Shown here: positions 47,965 through 61,202 of the stretch, piece after piece
Layout of the letters: every line of letters starts with the position of its first letter
Numbering within the stretch: position 1 is the stretch's first letter
NCBI GenBank assembly: GCA_014549065.1
Contig: JACDOX010000023.1
Location: 6,532,686-6,596,685 of the forward strand
From: Cardinalis cardinalis
Lineage: Eukaryota > Chordata > Aves > Passeriformes > Cardinalidae
Length of the DNA stretch: 64,000 nucleotides
Direction: 5' to 3'
Made by a program: the position numbers and the translations under genes
The notes under the pieces: generated by a model
What the model was told of the DNA's origin: nothing
What the model saw: the letters and a program-made list of their open reading frames with translations, nothing else
Databases searched by the model: none

Positions 47965-50900
47965 AGTGTTAACTGGTCACACCTTACCTGAATTATCAGT
48001 TTGAAAAAAACAAGAATTGGCTGCATTTAACAGTTAAAAAGCATTTTCAATCCAATTCCAAATGTCTAAAGCAACCATGAATTGGCTATGAATTCCATTA
48101 TTCAGTCACAATATTATTAGCATGGGAGGAGCAAGGTTTATCACTGTCGTCAGCACAATTATGCAGCTTTCCCATTTGCCTTATCTCAGAGAACATACAC
48201 AGCATGGTCCTGATCAGGTTTGTCATCTTCCCAATGCCTTGGCCATGATGACAGTCAGAATGAATGAACAGATCGGCACTTTGAAGTGCTCATTGATATC
48301 CTGAGGTCCGATGTTCCTTGCATGTTTCTGGACCCTTTCCAGGCACATGGGAAGCGACAGGAGCAACGGTACCACAACTGGCTCTGCCAGTCTTCCCCAA
48401 CTCTACCCTGTTCCTTCCCTGCATGGCCTGGCTGGCTAACATGTGCCAGAAGTCAGAGCAGAAGATTGCTACCTTTTCTTTTTGATAATGAAGAACTGTT
48501 ACATCAAAGCAGTTTGGGAGCGCTGCTTAAACTGTCTTGCTGAATCTGAGCTAGCTATCAAGTTATTCCTCCCACACAGAGCAGAACAGCTTGGTCCTGC
48601 TGTTTAGGGGTCCTTGCCAGCTGCAGAGATGGGAAAGGATTTTTTTGTTTTTTGTCTTCATTTTCGCTTGTTCTATTTTCTCCTGTGCAAGTTTGTTAAC
48701 ATTTGCAGCTCGGAGAAAGTGTAATTCAAGAGAACACCCAAACAAAGGATCAAAGATTGAAAAAATAGAAAAAAAGAAAAAGACAATCAATATGTATTAG
48801 TGTGGCAGAACTCTTGTCAATATGAATATTCAAGAAGAACAATTTCTGCAGTCCTTAATTTATTTCAACATTTTTTTTTCTAATTCCTGTTTTTATTCAA
48901 GCAAATATATCCCAAAACACGGAGAAGAGCTAAAATTGCAAAGGTGTCACAGTTCTTGTTTGGAGTAACTCACATTGTTAAGAAGAGAAGTCAATGAGAA
49001 ACTGCCCAAGGGAAAACCTAAGGAATGTGCTATGCTGAGATTAAAATAATTTATAAAATAAGAGCAGCTCTAGGACACGTGAATTTAGCTGAAGACTTTG
49101 TTTCCCTCTCTGCCTTAAAAATAAATTACACTGGAACAAACCTTTTTCAACTTTAGTCGGCAGTTACCATTTTCTGTTATGCATTTTTTAAAAAAATCCC
49201 TGTCATCACCAGCTCCTCAGAGCAATACATAAAACGTCCTTAAACAGCCAATGAAATGAATGTTTGGCACACTCTGGAGCAGTCCCTGGGAAGCAGCATG
49301 GCTGCAGCAAGATGCCAGACAGCAATTCCTCAAGAGAAGAAAGGTGTGCCACCAGCAAATAAACACACCCAAAGAATGCCACTGATCAGCAAATATTTTG
49401 TCCTATTTCCATAATGAAACTCCACAGCTGTGGAGAACTTTTCATCCTCAAAGCCTAGGGCTAGAATAGGTAAATTATAAATCAGCTCCTGGAGAACCAC
49501 TGCCTTGTGCACACCATGTGGGTGTTCTTGACATTGCTCCTCTTTGGAGACCTCCAGTCCCTGGACAGAGGAATCATCTTCTGTGACATGGATGAGCCTT
49601 TCAGCTTTTAGCCAACAGTAAATTGCCTCATTTCAGCAACTCAGGCAACTGAAAATATCTGTGCACGACCATCATGTGCAATGCTGCTTGGATTCATAGC
49701 AAATTCTAACACCTACTGCTGTCAGTGCTCTGTTCCAATGGTCCATGAGAAAAGGTCATGCTTAAATGTCCAAGTAAAGACTTCAGGTGACATTGCAAAG
49801 ACATTTCAAAACTCCAACAAACACTATGTGTCAGTGTACTGCTACCTACAACATGACTACTCCTATTTACTTGATTAGTCCATTTACTCCTATTTACTTA
49901 ATGAGTCACATGGAATGTTTAAGAATGTGTTTACAATAAAATGCAAAAACCTAACCAAAGCAGCTGCCTGAATTNATCTAATTTGAAGGCAGTCTACAGG
50001 TTAATCAAAGAAAATAAAACACAACTCCTCTGTTCATCTATTTTGCTTTACAGAAAAAATGAAAAGGTATCCAGAAGGGCAACAGAGACTGAGGAAAGGT
50101 ATTACACAGCCAATGTAACCTACCATCAGCATCTTATGGTGGAGGGCTTAAGGCATCCTAACTCAAAAATTTCAAGGTAATTTGGACTCTTGAAGCAAAA
50201 TACAAAAGACAGGTAATTTCAGAGATATACAGGATCCAATCCAAAAAGAGCTTTGTACATCAAAACCAGCATTTTGAAATAAACCCGTAAATAAAATGCA
50301 AGTCTGAAGCAGGTCAAGATACCACTAAGAAAGCAGGAAGTTGCTAACCCATTTCAGGGGGTCAAGGATACCTCCAAATTAAGGGCAGTAGCAGGTTCAA
50401 AATGTGGAAGATGTGAGCTGCAATTTTCACATCCAATAGCTGCATTTAAAAAAATGAAAGAAATTACATTTTCCTGCCCTCATGATGAGTGACATCGGTA
50501 CCAGGACAGAAACATGACTGTAAATATACATCATGCCCAACCAGTATTTTGTACAGGCTTACTTGAATTATCAACAATACTGGTCTCCATGCAGCCTAAT
50601 TGCATCTTGTTCTGTGTATGGCCCTGCCATATCACTGTTTCAACCCCCTTCCTGACCCTATTTCCTGGACTAGAACAAATCAGGATCTTTCCAAAAGATC
50701 ACTTTGTCCATTCCCTCGTCCCAAAGCAGAANCAGCTGCTGCTGACAGAACATCCAAAAATCTTGGTAACAGCACTCAGCAATGGAGATACCACAGCCTG
50801 TTCATCCCACTGCCCAACTGCCTTAAACATGAGACAGCTTTTCTGAAGTCTTATTGCACTTTAACTGCTGCCTCTCACCTGTTGCAGACCTGAAACAAAG

Positions 50901-52250
50901 CCCAGGTAATTTACAGACTCAGCCCTCTGCTGCAGGCTTCCAAGATTTGAAGGCTGCTACCACATCCTGCCCTTGCACCTCTATTTCCCATTTTCTTTGC
51001 CACACTGAACCACACAACCCTTCAACTCCTCTCATTCAATTAAAATCTAACAGCTAAAATCACATATTTTATTAAAATAATTTCGACAATCTTACTGTTC
51101 TCCTTTGGACTGTCTCCAGGTGGTCTCAGAGGGACAGATAGAGGCAGAGGAAAGCCATGGGCAGAGAAGAAGTGGGCACAGCCTGGGTTTGCATCTCTCT
51201 GCAGGCTGGCCAAAAGGCCCAGCATGACAGGAGCAGAGAAATTCACAGGAGATGAGAAAGGTTCTGCCCCAGAGCAAAGGAGGAGCAGAGAGGAAACGGA
51301 AGTCTGATGTACAATCCAATTTCTTGTCCGCTGGCCATCATAACGCCATGACTAAGAGTGGTCTGTCAGGTTGCAAATTCATCCCATGTAGTAAAAGAAT
51401 ATAGAAACATTTCTAATCCTTGTCTAAAAATGCTAATAACCGAATTTATCTGCTTGGGCACTGAAATCTGGTCCTTTTAATATGTGTGGGGTGCCAGGGG
51501 GACACAGCAAAACAAACTTTCTTTTGTTTGCATGCTGTGGTTTGGAAGGCATGTGAATTCTGGACAGCTGGTGAGGTGTTTTCATGGAGAAATAACAAAT
51601 CAGGACAAATCCCTTTGAAACTTCAGCTCAGTCTAGAAGCTATAACAACCTTTGCACAAATCTAAGGGTCTATATTCTATCTAATATACAGATGAATCAG
51701 TGGCTCAGCAGGTTGCTGCTGTCTACTTATTTTACCTGTATGTGGGTTTACAGACAGGTGAGATTGTCACAGCTACTATGTTGATGGACCCTGGACTCTT
51801 GGTCCCAACAACAGACTGGTTTGCACATACAATCCTCCCCCAACACACACTTTTTTCTTTTAGACAGTGTCCCTCATGACACTTGTGCATCTACTTTTGC
51901 AAAGTTTGTGTGAATTATTTTCTTCTGAAAGAAAAATCTTCACAACCATAGGAAGAACTTNGCAAAATAAAGTTTCTGAACTTCCATTAAAAGATACTTT
52001 CTTCTCCCATTTCATTTTTCCCAGCAAGATGTAAATGAGGTTCTTCCACCAGAATATTTCTAGGATTTACAAGAACTTACAAAGAAGTAATTGCCATTTC
52101 TTAATATGATCTAGAGTTTGAACACATGCCTGCTGCCCTGTTTTTTCCCATAATATGAATGTTTCCTGCTCTCTGAGATTTTTATTTTAAGCAGTTTTTC
52201 AACTGTATTTTTTTGTCTGTTTAACACTCCAGCACGCAAATACTGAGTAG
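47965..52250. other. Non-coding stretch, no gene recognised
   Basis: No supportable exon. There is a short direct duplication of ACTCCTATTTACTT at about 49858 and 49885 and a possible ancient repeat at 50225-50330. The interval 51095-51330 is a little GC-richer, but nothing in it is recognised. Confidence 0.5.
50225..50330 (+). repeat. Possible ancient interspersed repeat, class unknown
   Basis: GAGCTTTGTACATCAAAACC followed by AGCATTTTGAAATAAACCCG resembles a phrase I associate with old repeats of amniote genomes (a GCTTT...AACCAGCA...TTGAATT...CCCGGAAA pattern). I cannot name the family with certainty. The match may be fortuitous. Confidence 0.25.
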
Positions 52251-52362
52251 AACAANATAAATATTCACAAAAGGGTAGCAAAGTAANCCAGGATCTGAGT
52301 CCCAACAACAAAATAAATATTCACAAAAGGGTAGCAAAGTAAGCCAGGATCTGAGTCCCAAC
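52251..52362. repeat. Exact 56-bp tandem duplication (two units)
   Basis: Unit 1 is 52251-52306 and unit 2 is 52307-52362. They are identical except that two positions of unit 1 are N (52256 and 52287), where unit 2 has A and G. Lack of divergence means a very recent duplication or an assembly artefact; the N characters in only one copy hint at the latter or at a heterozygous tandem duplication. Confidence 0.95.
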
Positions 52363-54179
52363 TTGTACGGCACTGGATGCACTTGGTAAAGAGGTTGTTA
52401 TGCTCAGAAAGCTCCTCAGACATCACTTCTAAGCCTGACAGAAACTGTGAATCAGAGCCCTCAGCTGCAGCAGTTCACAGCCAGGGATATCCACGTAAAC
52501 TGAAATCAATAATGATTTAAACCATGGTACCAGGCCCTCAGCTCTGGCCATGCCACAGAGTCAGTTGCCAGGACAGAGGAGGGATGAATCACTGGGACAG
52601 GAACTTCTGACCCCACCTCTCCATGAATCATCAGATCTCAGGAGCCTGCAGCCCTTGGACATCAGGTTCCTCCTGAGCTGCTCCANTGTAAACATTTTGA
52701 AATAAAACCTGAAAGAACCTGCACCATACCCAAGTCACAGTTCTGCATCTTTTNAAAAGCAAAAGCTAAACAAACCAAAAACCCAACCCCAAATTTCTAC
52801 ATATGAAGCCGTAGTTCTAAAGGGACTGCTTTTATGTACCCAACACTTAGGATTAGGAACTGTGACTCNAAGTTCTGAAAACACTATCCTGGAAATACAT
52901 TAAAAATTAATTCCTCCAACTTTGTTTGGAAAATAGTTTCAAATATTTTTTAAAAGGCTCACTCCTACTAAAATGCATGAAAATACTATAATTACTCCAC
53001 ATACGAAGTTTAGCAAGAGACCAAAGATAGCAGGATGGAAATCTTGGTGTATTCATACTTCTTTCCATTCTTATCCATGGTAGAAGAATACGTTGCACAC
53101 ACATGTGTAAGACTTATTGCATTCTGCTGAACTTGTCATTGTTAGCAATTACCTTTCTCATTTTGTAGTTGTGAAGGCAGNTGAAAAGCATGTTATTGTT
53201 CTAGAAATGTTATTCTCAGAGTTGTAGATCCTCACCCCTGGGCAAAAATAAAGAAATGTATGATTTGATGAAACCAACCATCTGCAACACCCCTGAGCTA
53301 AGAAATCCAGAGTGAGATAAAGTGGAAGCTCCAACTTCTTTCTGTGGTTTTGGAAGATAAAATAATTATCTTAGACAAAATGTCAAATTAATCTTTTACT
53401 CATGTGTTTGTCAAAACTCTAATCAGTAGCTACAAAATCAGATTTAACTTCTCTAAGTTTTATTACATTTACCTGGGTGTTACTTTCAACACAAATATTT
53501 CTGCACAACCCAAAGCACATAGTAACTATTCCAGACCTGATTTTAAGGTCAGATGGAGACAATTAATCATTTATTCCACCGGACTTGTTGGAATTACAGC
53601 GAGACAAATGGCTTCATCAGAATTACAGCCCCTTAGCTGCAATAAATAAAAGATATATTCAAATCTGTGAGCAATTTTCTATTACTTAATCTTTCATTTT
53701 CATTTCCCCACAAACTTTACCCAAATAGAAATTAAAGCACTGTGGCTGAAACTGAGAGCTTCATGAGTCCATAAAAGGCACAAGACTAATGCTCTCTACG
53801 TGATGGCAAATTACACTTTTTTGTGTGCATTACAATACTTTTACAAGAGTTGCTACGCAAAAAGAAAATACTGATGATCATTTAACACAGTAAGAATTCA
53901 CTTAAATGAACTGCCAGAAGAACAGAACTCTTAAAGTAATTGATTTTTCCCCACATCAGATGAAAAATGCATAACACTGTACAATGAAGTCCGTTTGAGC
54001 AAAAGTCATTTTCTGTCCATTAAAAGAAACATAAAATACATTGGGGTACTTAATTAAAAGTCTTAGAACCGATTTGCACATCATAAATTTACNAAACACA
54101 CACAAATTTAAGAAAAATACCTTAATTAATGCTTTTACTAAGTCTATGGGTCCTCCCAAATATTTTATAAGTGTAGAAA

Positions 54180-54345
54180 ATTTACACTCACTACAGTTTG
54201 AAGAATAGTACCGTCGCTAAGAAATAAATTCGTAACAGTTGCTGCCTCAATGTTTCTGCCAGCATGCTGATGCCTTACATTTGTGGAATGTATGGAGTGA
54301 TTTGGAAATGACAGCTATCTCATGACAGGCAATACCAGCAGACAG
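54180..54345. promoter_or_regulatory. Candidate conserved non-coding element (TALE and TEAD motifs)
   Basis: Two TGACAG cores lie at 54309-54314 and 54323-54328, 14 bp apart in the same orientation, preceded by GGAATG (TEAD type) at 54285-54290. CpGs persist in ACCGTCGC and TTCGTAAC near 54210-54234. The TGACAG pair echoes the CpG-island pair at 676 and 687, which would fit a shared regulator. This is inference from motifs. Confidence 0.25.
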
Positions 54346-55132
54346 CCTTTGAAAAAAATCTATACTGACCTCACCTCCATCCAACACCTATTGACAGTTG
54401 TCACTCAAACTGTGATATCACATAAACACTTTCCGATCTGAGGCTTAAGTTTCCATAGTAGGGCAAAATCCTGTTAACTTCTGACCCACCTCTCAGACAC
54501 CCTTTCTGTTGTATTCATGTTTGCAAACCGCTGACAGGTTTTTCAAGGCAGAGCATGTATGGCTGGTGCAACACTGCACTCCCTGCCCTCTAAGTTTCTT
54601 CCCTTAAAACCCAGTCAGAAACTCATTGCTAATCAAAGGCAAAGAAATCTGCATCTGAAAAAGACACAGAGCAATCCAGAGAAAGAAACAGAATATTGTT
54701 TGAATGTATTCTCTGAAAGACCTGCAGCGCTTTTTCTATGTGGTCCCTTCCACCTTCTATTATAGGTGGATCAGTTTTCCCTGTTACCTCTTCCTTTTTA
54801 TTTCAAAACTTTCGGTAGCTCCAAAATGCTGTGATGAAATAATGATTAACCACAAAACCACACTGTAGATATCACCCAGATTATAAAGAGAGATCAGGAA
54901 ACATAAAATCCTCTTCAATTAGAAAACTTAGGACCTCCATAAGAAGGCAGCAGGGAATGAAGTGTTCTCAGTGTTATATAAAAAGAATGATTTATAGCTG
55001 CAGCAAAGAAACTAATGTCCATCAATCACAGTTGATACAATATTGTAATGAGAGGTTTAGAAACATGGAGCATGGATGAGTGTTTATAACCACATCTATC
55101 TGCCTTATGCAAAACTTCTGGTCATTTCTGAC

Positions 55133-55166
55133 AAACCAAGGAACGCTCCAAACCAAGGAATGCTCC
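55133..55166. repeat. 17-bp tandem pair
   Basis: AAACCAAGGAACGCTCC is followed directly by the same sequence with one C-to-T change. About 50 bp downstream AGCACTT occurs twice (55218, 55238) around its reverse complement AAGTGCT (55229), giving a choice of two small hairpins. Confidence 0.85.
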
Positions 55167-56349
55167 AAATTCTGTCAAGCAATTAAAGAAAAGAAGATCA
55201 GTTTATCTCCCTCTTCAGCACTTCAGTAAAGTGCTAAAGCACTTCACAATTGTTAAAGGCTTGATATTCCTGTAAGTCTGGTAATAACACAGCAAGTTTA
55301 TACTCAAATATTATAATGCCTCAATCTAGCCTTTCTTATACATCTTCTCCACCCTAAAAAAGGACATCTTACTTGAACAAAAACCATGGATCTCTTGGGC
55401 TACATACAGAACATATCTCTAGATGAATAATTTCTTTGCCTTTTGCTCTCTGACAAAAGTTATGGATATATTTCCAAGTTACATTTTGCATTCTGAAATG
55501 AAATACAAAATACAGAAGAATGGCTAGGAACTTCAGCCAGGTTTTTGAAGTAAACAGAAACTTAGTTTTGTAACTGAACTTTTGTAATGCTTGTAATTCG
55601 CAGGAACTGAGAAATAAGATCTAGTCTTTGTGAAACTGCACTAGATATGGATCTAGAATGAAAGGCTGTCCCAGAAAATTAGAGAGAGTTTAGAGATATG
55701 GATTTATTCTTAAGGATATATTCCTTCCTGGATGTCAGGTGCCATTTGTCACACCCTGGATTTTGCTGTCCATCAGGATATAGGTGAAAAAAAAATTAAA
55801 CTCCTTCATAGCTCAAGGAATTTAGTCAAGAGACATTTTTATACAATNGAGAAAGAAGTCACTATCTATTAACAAAGAATAAAAGATCCAGGCAAATCTA
55901 TATTAGTGTGCATATGTACACTGGCAGGATGCACAACACCACATATCTGAAGAAGTACTGTTGCAGAGTATGCTGCAGCCCCACTAAAAATATCACATTC
56001 TTTTGGTCTGCCTAGTCTGATGCAAGGGTGCAGAAATGCTTTTTGACTGAGGGCTAGAGAGACACATAGCAACTTCTGAATCCCCAGGTACCTTTAGCTG
56101 ATTAATTCATTTACTCTGCTTTACTTGCAGGTTTGAAATTGCATTAAAGATGTAAAAAAATCTCTTTCCAGGCCCTGGTCCTGAAATTATATACTCTATG
56201 GCCAGGCTGCTTTGTCCACACTGAGCCCCATGGACTTCTCCATGGCTCCAGGCAGAGCACCATCAGTTTGCCTACACGCTGTTGGCTGCAAGAGCAGATC
56301 TCACAGTCACTGACACTTCCAAGAGGTGCCATTAAATAACATGTACCTT

Positions 56350-56365
56350 AAAAAAAAAAAAAAAA
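56350..56365. repeat. Poly-A run (A16)
   Basis: Sixteen A followed by GAAAAG. No retroposed body is recognised upstream. Confidence 0.8.
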
Positions 56366-57074
56366 GAAAAGCCTTTCCCCCCTTTTCATATAGATTAGAA
56401 AGAGGGAGAGCAGCTGCACAAGGAGGCTGTCATAACATCCACCAGCTCATTGCTGAGGATCACTCCTGACCTTGGGCCACCAGCCACTGCTGGCCCCAGA
56501 CAGAAATATCGCTCTTCTCCCTCCACCCTGTGGGCCCTTCCACAGCTCACAACCCTCCTCACAGAAGTGAGGAGCTGGTGCCAGTGCACTGCTGTTTTNT
56601 TGGCATACAATTGGGGACCGAGGTCATCTAAACTTATTTCACCTGGGAGCTTTTGTGTCCATTGTGTCAGGCTGGTTTGCCCTCCCCTAAATCCAGCTGG
56701 TCTGAGATGCAAGTCCTTGTGTGACTGGAAACACCAACCCATGGAAGTGCAGTGGCCCTTAAAGTTCAGCAAGAAAGATAAGCTTGACATTTATCTATTT
56801 TCAGGATACTCTGGAGCTCTACGCTGGTTCATTTGTGTGACCTTCCTGAAATGTTGGCACTGAGCCATTAAAAAAATGAAAATGTATGGCTGTAATGACA
56901 AATGTCCTCTGTATGATGTCTGTTGGTCCAACAGGAGCACTTGCAGATTCTCTGGGATGATGTCACTATCACATGGCATGTCCCAAAAATGTACAGGGAA
57001 AACAGGGATAGAACTGAGGCTGTGCAGTCTCTGTGACAGAAAATCATCTAATTCTCATTCATCTACTGTGAACT

Positions 57075-57185
57075 ACACTATACATATACACACATCTCTT
57101 TTATATATAAGAAATAATATTTTTCTTATATAAATAAGAAAAATACACACACATATGTAAATAGATATAAAAACTATATAAAATA
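57075..57185. repeat. AT-rich microsatellite zone with hairpin
   Basis: The zone is nearly all A and T with CACACA patches. An inverted repeat has 11-bp arms at 57104-57114 (TATATAAGAAA) and 57122-57132 with a 7-base spacer. It is typical of decayed TA/CA repeats. Confidence 0.75.
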
Positions 57186-58789
57186 TGGGATGGTCTCCAG
57201 AAGTGTCACCACAATCTGAGCNATTAATTACAAGAAAGTAGAAGCCAACTGAAAAGAGACATAGAACAGATCCTGTTCCTATTTTCCCTTCCCACGCAGT
57301 CTGGTGCTGTTAATTTAATTTTCTTAATTTAGTGACAATTACAGATGCAAATCTGACAGTGTGTAAAAACCAAAATTAGGAAGCAAATAGTAATGGCTGG
57401 GTTGGTACCAACATCAAATGGTGCCTTTAGCATCACATCTGGTTTGTGATCTGAGAGGACTACCTCTGCAGGGAGAGGCATTCACAATCACCTTTGAAAG
57501 TAGGATGAAGATCCTCATTATCAGGGAATTTATCTGCTAGCAGTAAATTACGAGCTGAAGGAACACCTTCCTCAGTACTGCAGGAGCCAGACATGAAATT
57601 AGGAGGATGTGGTGATGTTAGGCCAGGTGCTGCATGACTCCACAAACTTCTTCCTCAGTTTTATACAGCAGGGACACTTTGTGGGAATTAAAGGTCTTGG
57701 TATGTCTAGTAGAAAAAGACAGCAAGGGTGAGAATAATTGATGTTTCCTAACATGTCATTGTTAGTAGACGCCAGGGAGACAAAAGAGTTGCTTAAGCTG
57801 GAGGACAGTGTTCATGCATTAAGAAGTGGGTGATGGGCCAAATAACTTTAGTCTGCAAACTGGAGCTAAGTTTCTGAGACTCCAAAACTGAGGAATCCTG
57901 AGCCGTCTCCCAGTAAGAGGGCAAGCAACCCAATTTTTGTTCCACCTTATAATGTGGTTTTATAATACTTTTAAANAGAACAATATGAAATATGATACCT
58001 ATGATAGTACGGACTGTTTCAGAAGCCAAGAGCTTTCTTCTAGCACTGTATCCCTACACAGGGAGAAGGAGAAAGAGTGTAAAATAGTGCATGGGTACAA
58101 TTTACCCTGAGAAAGCATGATTCTTGTTAAACAGCTTGACAGGAATATTGTGGTTTGGGAGACAGAAGGGCAGCAAGGGGCAGGGTTCTTGAGGGTCACA
58201 TTGCTTTGCAGCCCAGGGCCTGTGGTGGCCTCAAGCTTTATGAACACTCACTACCCCGGGGTCTATTATCTGCCAGGATCCACTGATGCCTGAATTATTG
58301 TATTTCAATAAAAATTGCAGCTTTGGTACTTAACCCAATAACTAGATTGGTGCATTCCCTTCCCACACTGAACTGGCATCAGCAAAGAAGTGGAAAACAG
58401 GCTAGCTGCCCCCATGCTCCCCCCTCAGCAGGCAGACACACACGTGGCAGCTCTGGGCTCACACAGGCCAGGGACAGAGGGAGTTCTCTCGGTGATGGAC
58501 GCTGAGAATGCTCCACCACAAACCACAGACACATCCCTGCCAGGCACAAAGTATAAAATGTAGCCTGACTGGGGGCAGAGTGGAGACATTGTATTGGGGG
58601 AAAGCAGAGACAAGCTAATGAACCCCCAGAAATTTAAAAAAACCCCTAAAAATAAATATTAAAAAAATTCTCTGTAACAGTGTGCTGTAAAAACCTAGAA
58701 GAAAAAAAACAAACCACCAAATCATGCAGCTTACAAATGCCTCTATGGATGTAAACTCATTACTCATTCATATATGAAGTGAAAAGTAT

Positions 58790-58910
58790 TAAGATAAATG
58801 ATGCTATTTGCTGCCATGATGCACCTAACATCAAAACAGATGTGTATTTTCAATGTCGGGTGCATTAAACACATTATCCAACTTTCAAAATATAATAAGT
58901 GATTTATGCT
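58790..58910. promoter_or_regulatory. Candidate conserved non-coding element
   Basis: The block has balanced composition, with a TTTGCTGCCATGATGCACC segment near 58807, an E-box-like CAGATG near 58837 and a retained CpG at GTCGGG near 58855. It stands out from the AT-rich flanks, but no conservation test could be made. Confidence 0.18.
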
Positions 58911-59589
58911 TGAGGTTTAATATGCCCAAGCAGCAACTAAAAATATAATAGAAAAAAACCCCAAACAGCCCAGAGCAGATCAGCACAACTAAGATACAAA
59001 GTCGGCCAGAAAGCTCAGATTAACCACAAAATTGGAAGGTAAAAATTAAATAAATCCTTGCTTTTGGGTATCTTGGGCAAAATAATTTTTTTTTCTTCTA
59101 ATAGTTCACAATGTTTTCCAGGATTCAATCAGTGGTCCTGCTACTTAGCAACACAAACATATTTGCCAGCCAGTAAAAAAAGTTTTACATTATTTGTATT
59201 TTGTCAGAGAATCCAGCACAAAAGTATATTTTCTGTTAAAAGCATAAGCCAAAACTTCTGGAGTCAAGCATAATGTTTTCCAACCTTGGATTTTCTATAT
59301 TAAAACCACAGCAAAATATCCATCCCCATACAACATGTCCCAAAGGGGACACGCATTTCTCCCTTAACAGGGGAAGCAAAGAAAACAACCAAGATTTTTA
59401 AATAGGCTTCCCAAAATCTGACTACAAGATAAAGAAAAAGAAAAATTTCCAGCCATTCTGCTTACCTTAATAACTTTCTCAAAACACAAACTTGTCACAA
59501 CTCGGTTAACCAGCCTGGGCACAAGGGGTTTGGTGTGGTGGCTCACTGTGAGGAGACTGGAAGAACACTTTCAGGAGATACTTTACCTG

Positions 59590-60790
59590 CTGGCAGCAGG
59601 GGGGTTCCACCCTGGACGGCTCAGCTTAGTCAGAAGGGCTTTCCTTCCTCGTTAAACAGCGCCTGATCAGGATGGAGAAAAGCAGGCTGAAGGTTGCACA
59701 CATTTACCTCCCAATCAGTGTTGAAACATCTGAAGTAATTTTAGCCCTGATTTGCAGCCTCTTCTCAGCCAGAGCAGTTAGCTGGTGCTGAGGCTGTATG
59801 TCAAGAGTAAAAATGGCCAGAGCAGGCATTTCATGTGTGGGCAGCGAGCACCCTCCAGGCTGAGCTCCCTCAGGAGGAGCAGCGGCTCTGCCATGGGGCC
59901 ACGCTGCTTGGTGCGGGNACAATGGCTGCAGGGCGGGAGGTCTTCACGTCTGTTTTCTGAAAACTGGCAAAGGAATGCCTTGGAAAGGGCTTAGCCACTG
60001 TTTAGATACTTTGTTAAGGGCATTGAGGCAAAAAGAAGGAGTTTTAAAGCAAACTAGGGAACTCCGGTATGTTGTGGGGATTTGAGAAAAAATCATTGTG
60101 TCATACAGTAGTAACATGACCGTCTTTGACATGCAAGAGTTGTCCTGAGTTCACAAACTGTGCTCAGTGATATTAAAAATCTGGCTTTGTTTTTAAGATG
60201 CAAAAGAACAAGGCTGCCAATATTCAGGAAATAGTTCCAAGAACGATTTGCTTCATTAGCCACGGGTCTGAGGCCCCCTCTGAGAACATGTCATCACCTC
60301 GGGGGTAAGGAGAGGCCGATGGGGTGAAAGCCCAGGAATGCTCCCCAGCTGGACCACCAAAACGGGCAGCAGGTGGCCGGGAAGCAGCTTGCTGAAGGTG
60401 CAGCTGCTTGGCTCTGCTTAACGGGGAGAGCTGTCCTGGGAAGGCACGCTGGAAAAGAGCTCCTGCAGCANGGCCGTGCTGTGGGAGAGAGTTTAGGGGG
60501 ACTGGCCGGGCCTGGGCGGTGAGGACGGCTTGTCTGAGCCTTTCCAGAGCCCCTGAGGGGCTGTGCAGTCACCAGGAGGGCACTGCCCGCCGGGCAGAGG
60601 TAGTCCCAGAAATGCTGCCTGGCCCTGCTTCCAGTAACAAATTAATTTAGAGGAGGCTCCCTATGCAGGAATGTCCTTCCCGCTGAGTCCAAGCGCCAGT
60701 GGGAGGCAGGGTGTGAGCTCGCTCCCCTTGCACTCTCGCTTTGCCTCGCTGGCTCCTAAAGTGTCACAGTCCCCTCGTGCTGCATTACAT
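59590..60790. other. GC-richer, moderately CpG-enriched interval
   Basis: CpGs are clearly more frequent here than in the surrounding desert, for example around 59870-59950, 60260-60600 and 60680-60780, but not dense enough for a clear island. Short frames on both strands (60294-60572 minus, 60408-60650 plus) have no recognisable domain. It could contain an exon, an alternative promoter or just a GC-rich patch. Confidence 0.35.
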
Positions 60791-61202
60791 TGCTGCACTT
60801 TCTGGTGCCAGAGGCTGTAGGACACGTATATTTGTTGGACAGGGCATGAGACATTTGTTTGCAGTACTATTTCACCATTGGTATCCCTGGTCTGGTTTTG
60901 AAACTGCATTTATATTTTGCTGATACAGCATAAGAGCTATGATAAACTAGTGTTCAGAAATTCAAATTATCCAGTAGGACCTATTAGCATAAAAAGTCTT
61001 GCTTTGTAAAAGTTTTCAAAGTAAGGAAATCGATGAAAAAAAACCTGGAAAACCTGAAGATCCAAGTGACCTCTCTCTGGCCTGGCTCAGATACTCACAA
61101 GCATTTGCTTCTTGGAAGCAGAAATTCCTCTTCTCCTCATGGTATGCCTAGTGCTGCGGCACACAGACCTTTGTTGTCTCGCAGAACAAGAAATGGATTC
61201 AG

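Larger units (their letters stand above)
52363..59590. other. Non-coding stretch, no gene recognised
   Basis: About 7.2 kb of mainly AT-rich sequence. Noted within it are candidate conserved blocks at 54180-54345 and 58790-58910, a 17-bp tandem pair at 55133-55166, an A16 run at 56350-56365 and an AT-rich zone at 57075-57185. The overlapping frames at 56395-56863 on both strands have no recognisable domain. Confidence 0.5.

Noticed and set aside
47714..48004. 96-codon frame with a polyproline run
   Set aside because: The prolines are the C34 homopolymer; the rest has no recognisable domain.
51090..51125. TCTCCTTTGGACTGTCTCCA, similar to a CR1 phrase
   Set aside because: Neither flank continues into CR1 sequence, so a single short match is not enough.
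56395..56863. Overlapping 131- and 137-codon frames on opposite strands
   Set aside because: Mutually overlapping, no domain on either strand, ambiguous base inside; no exon evidence.
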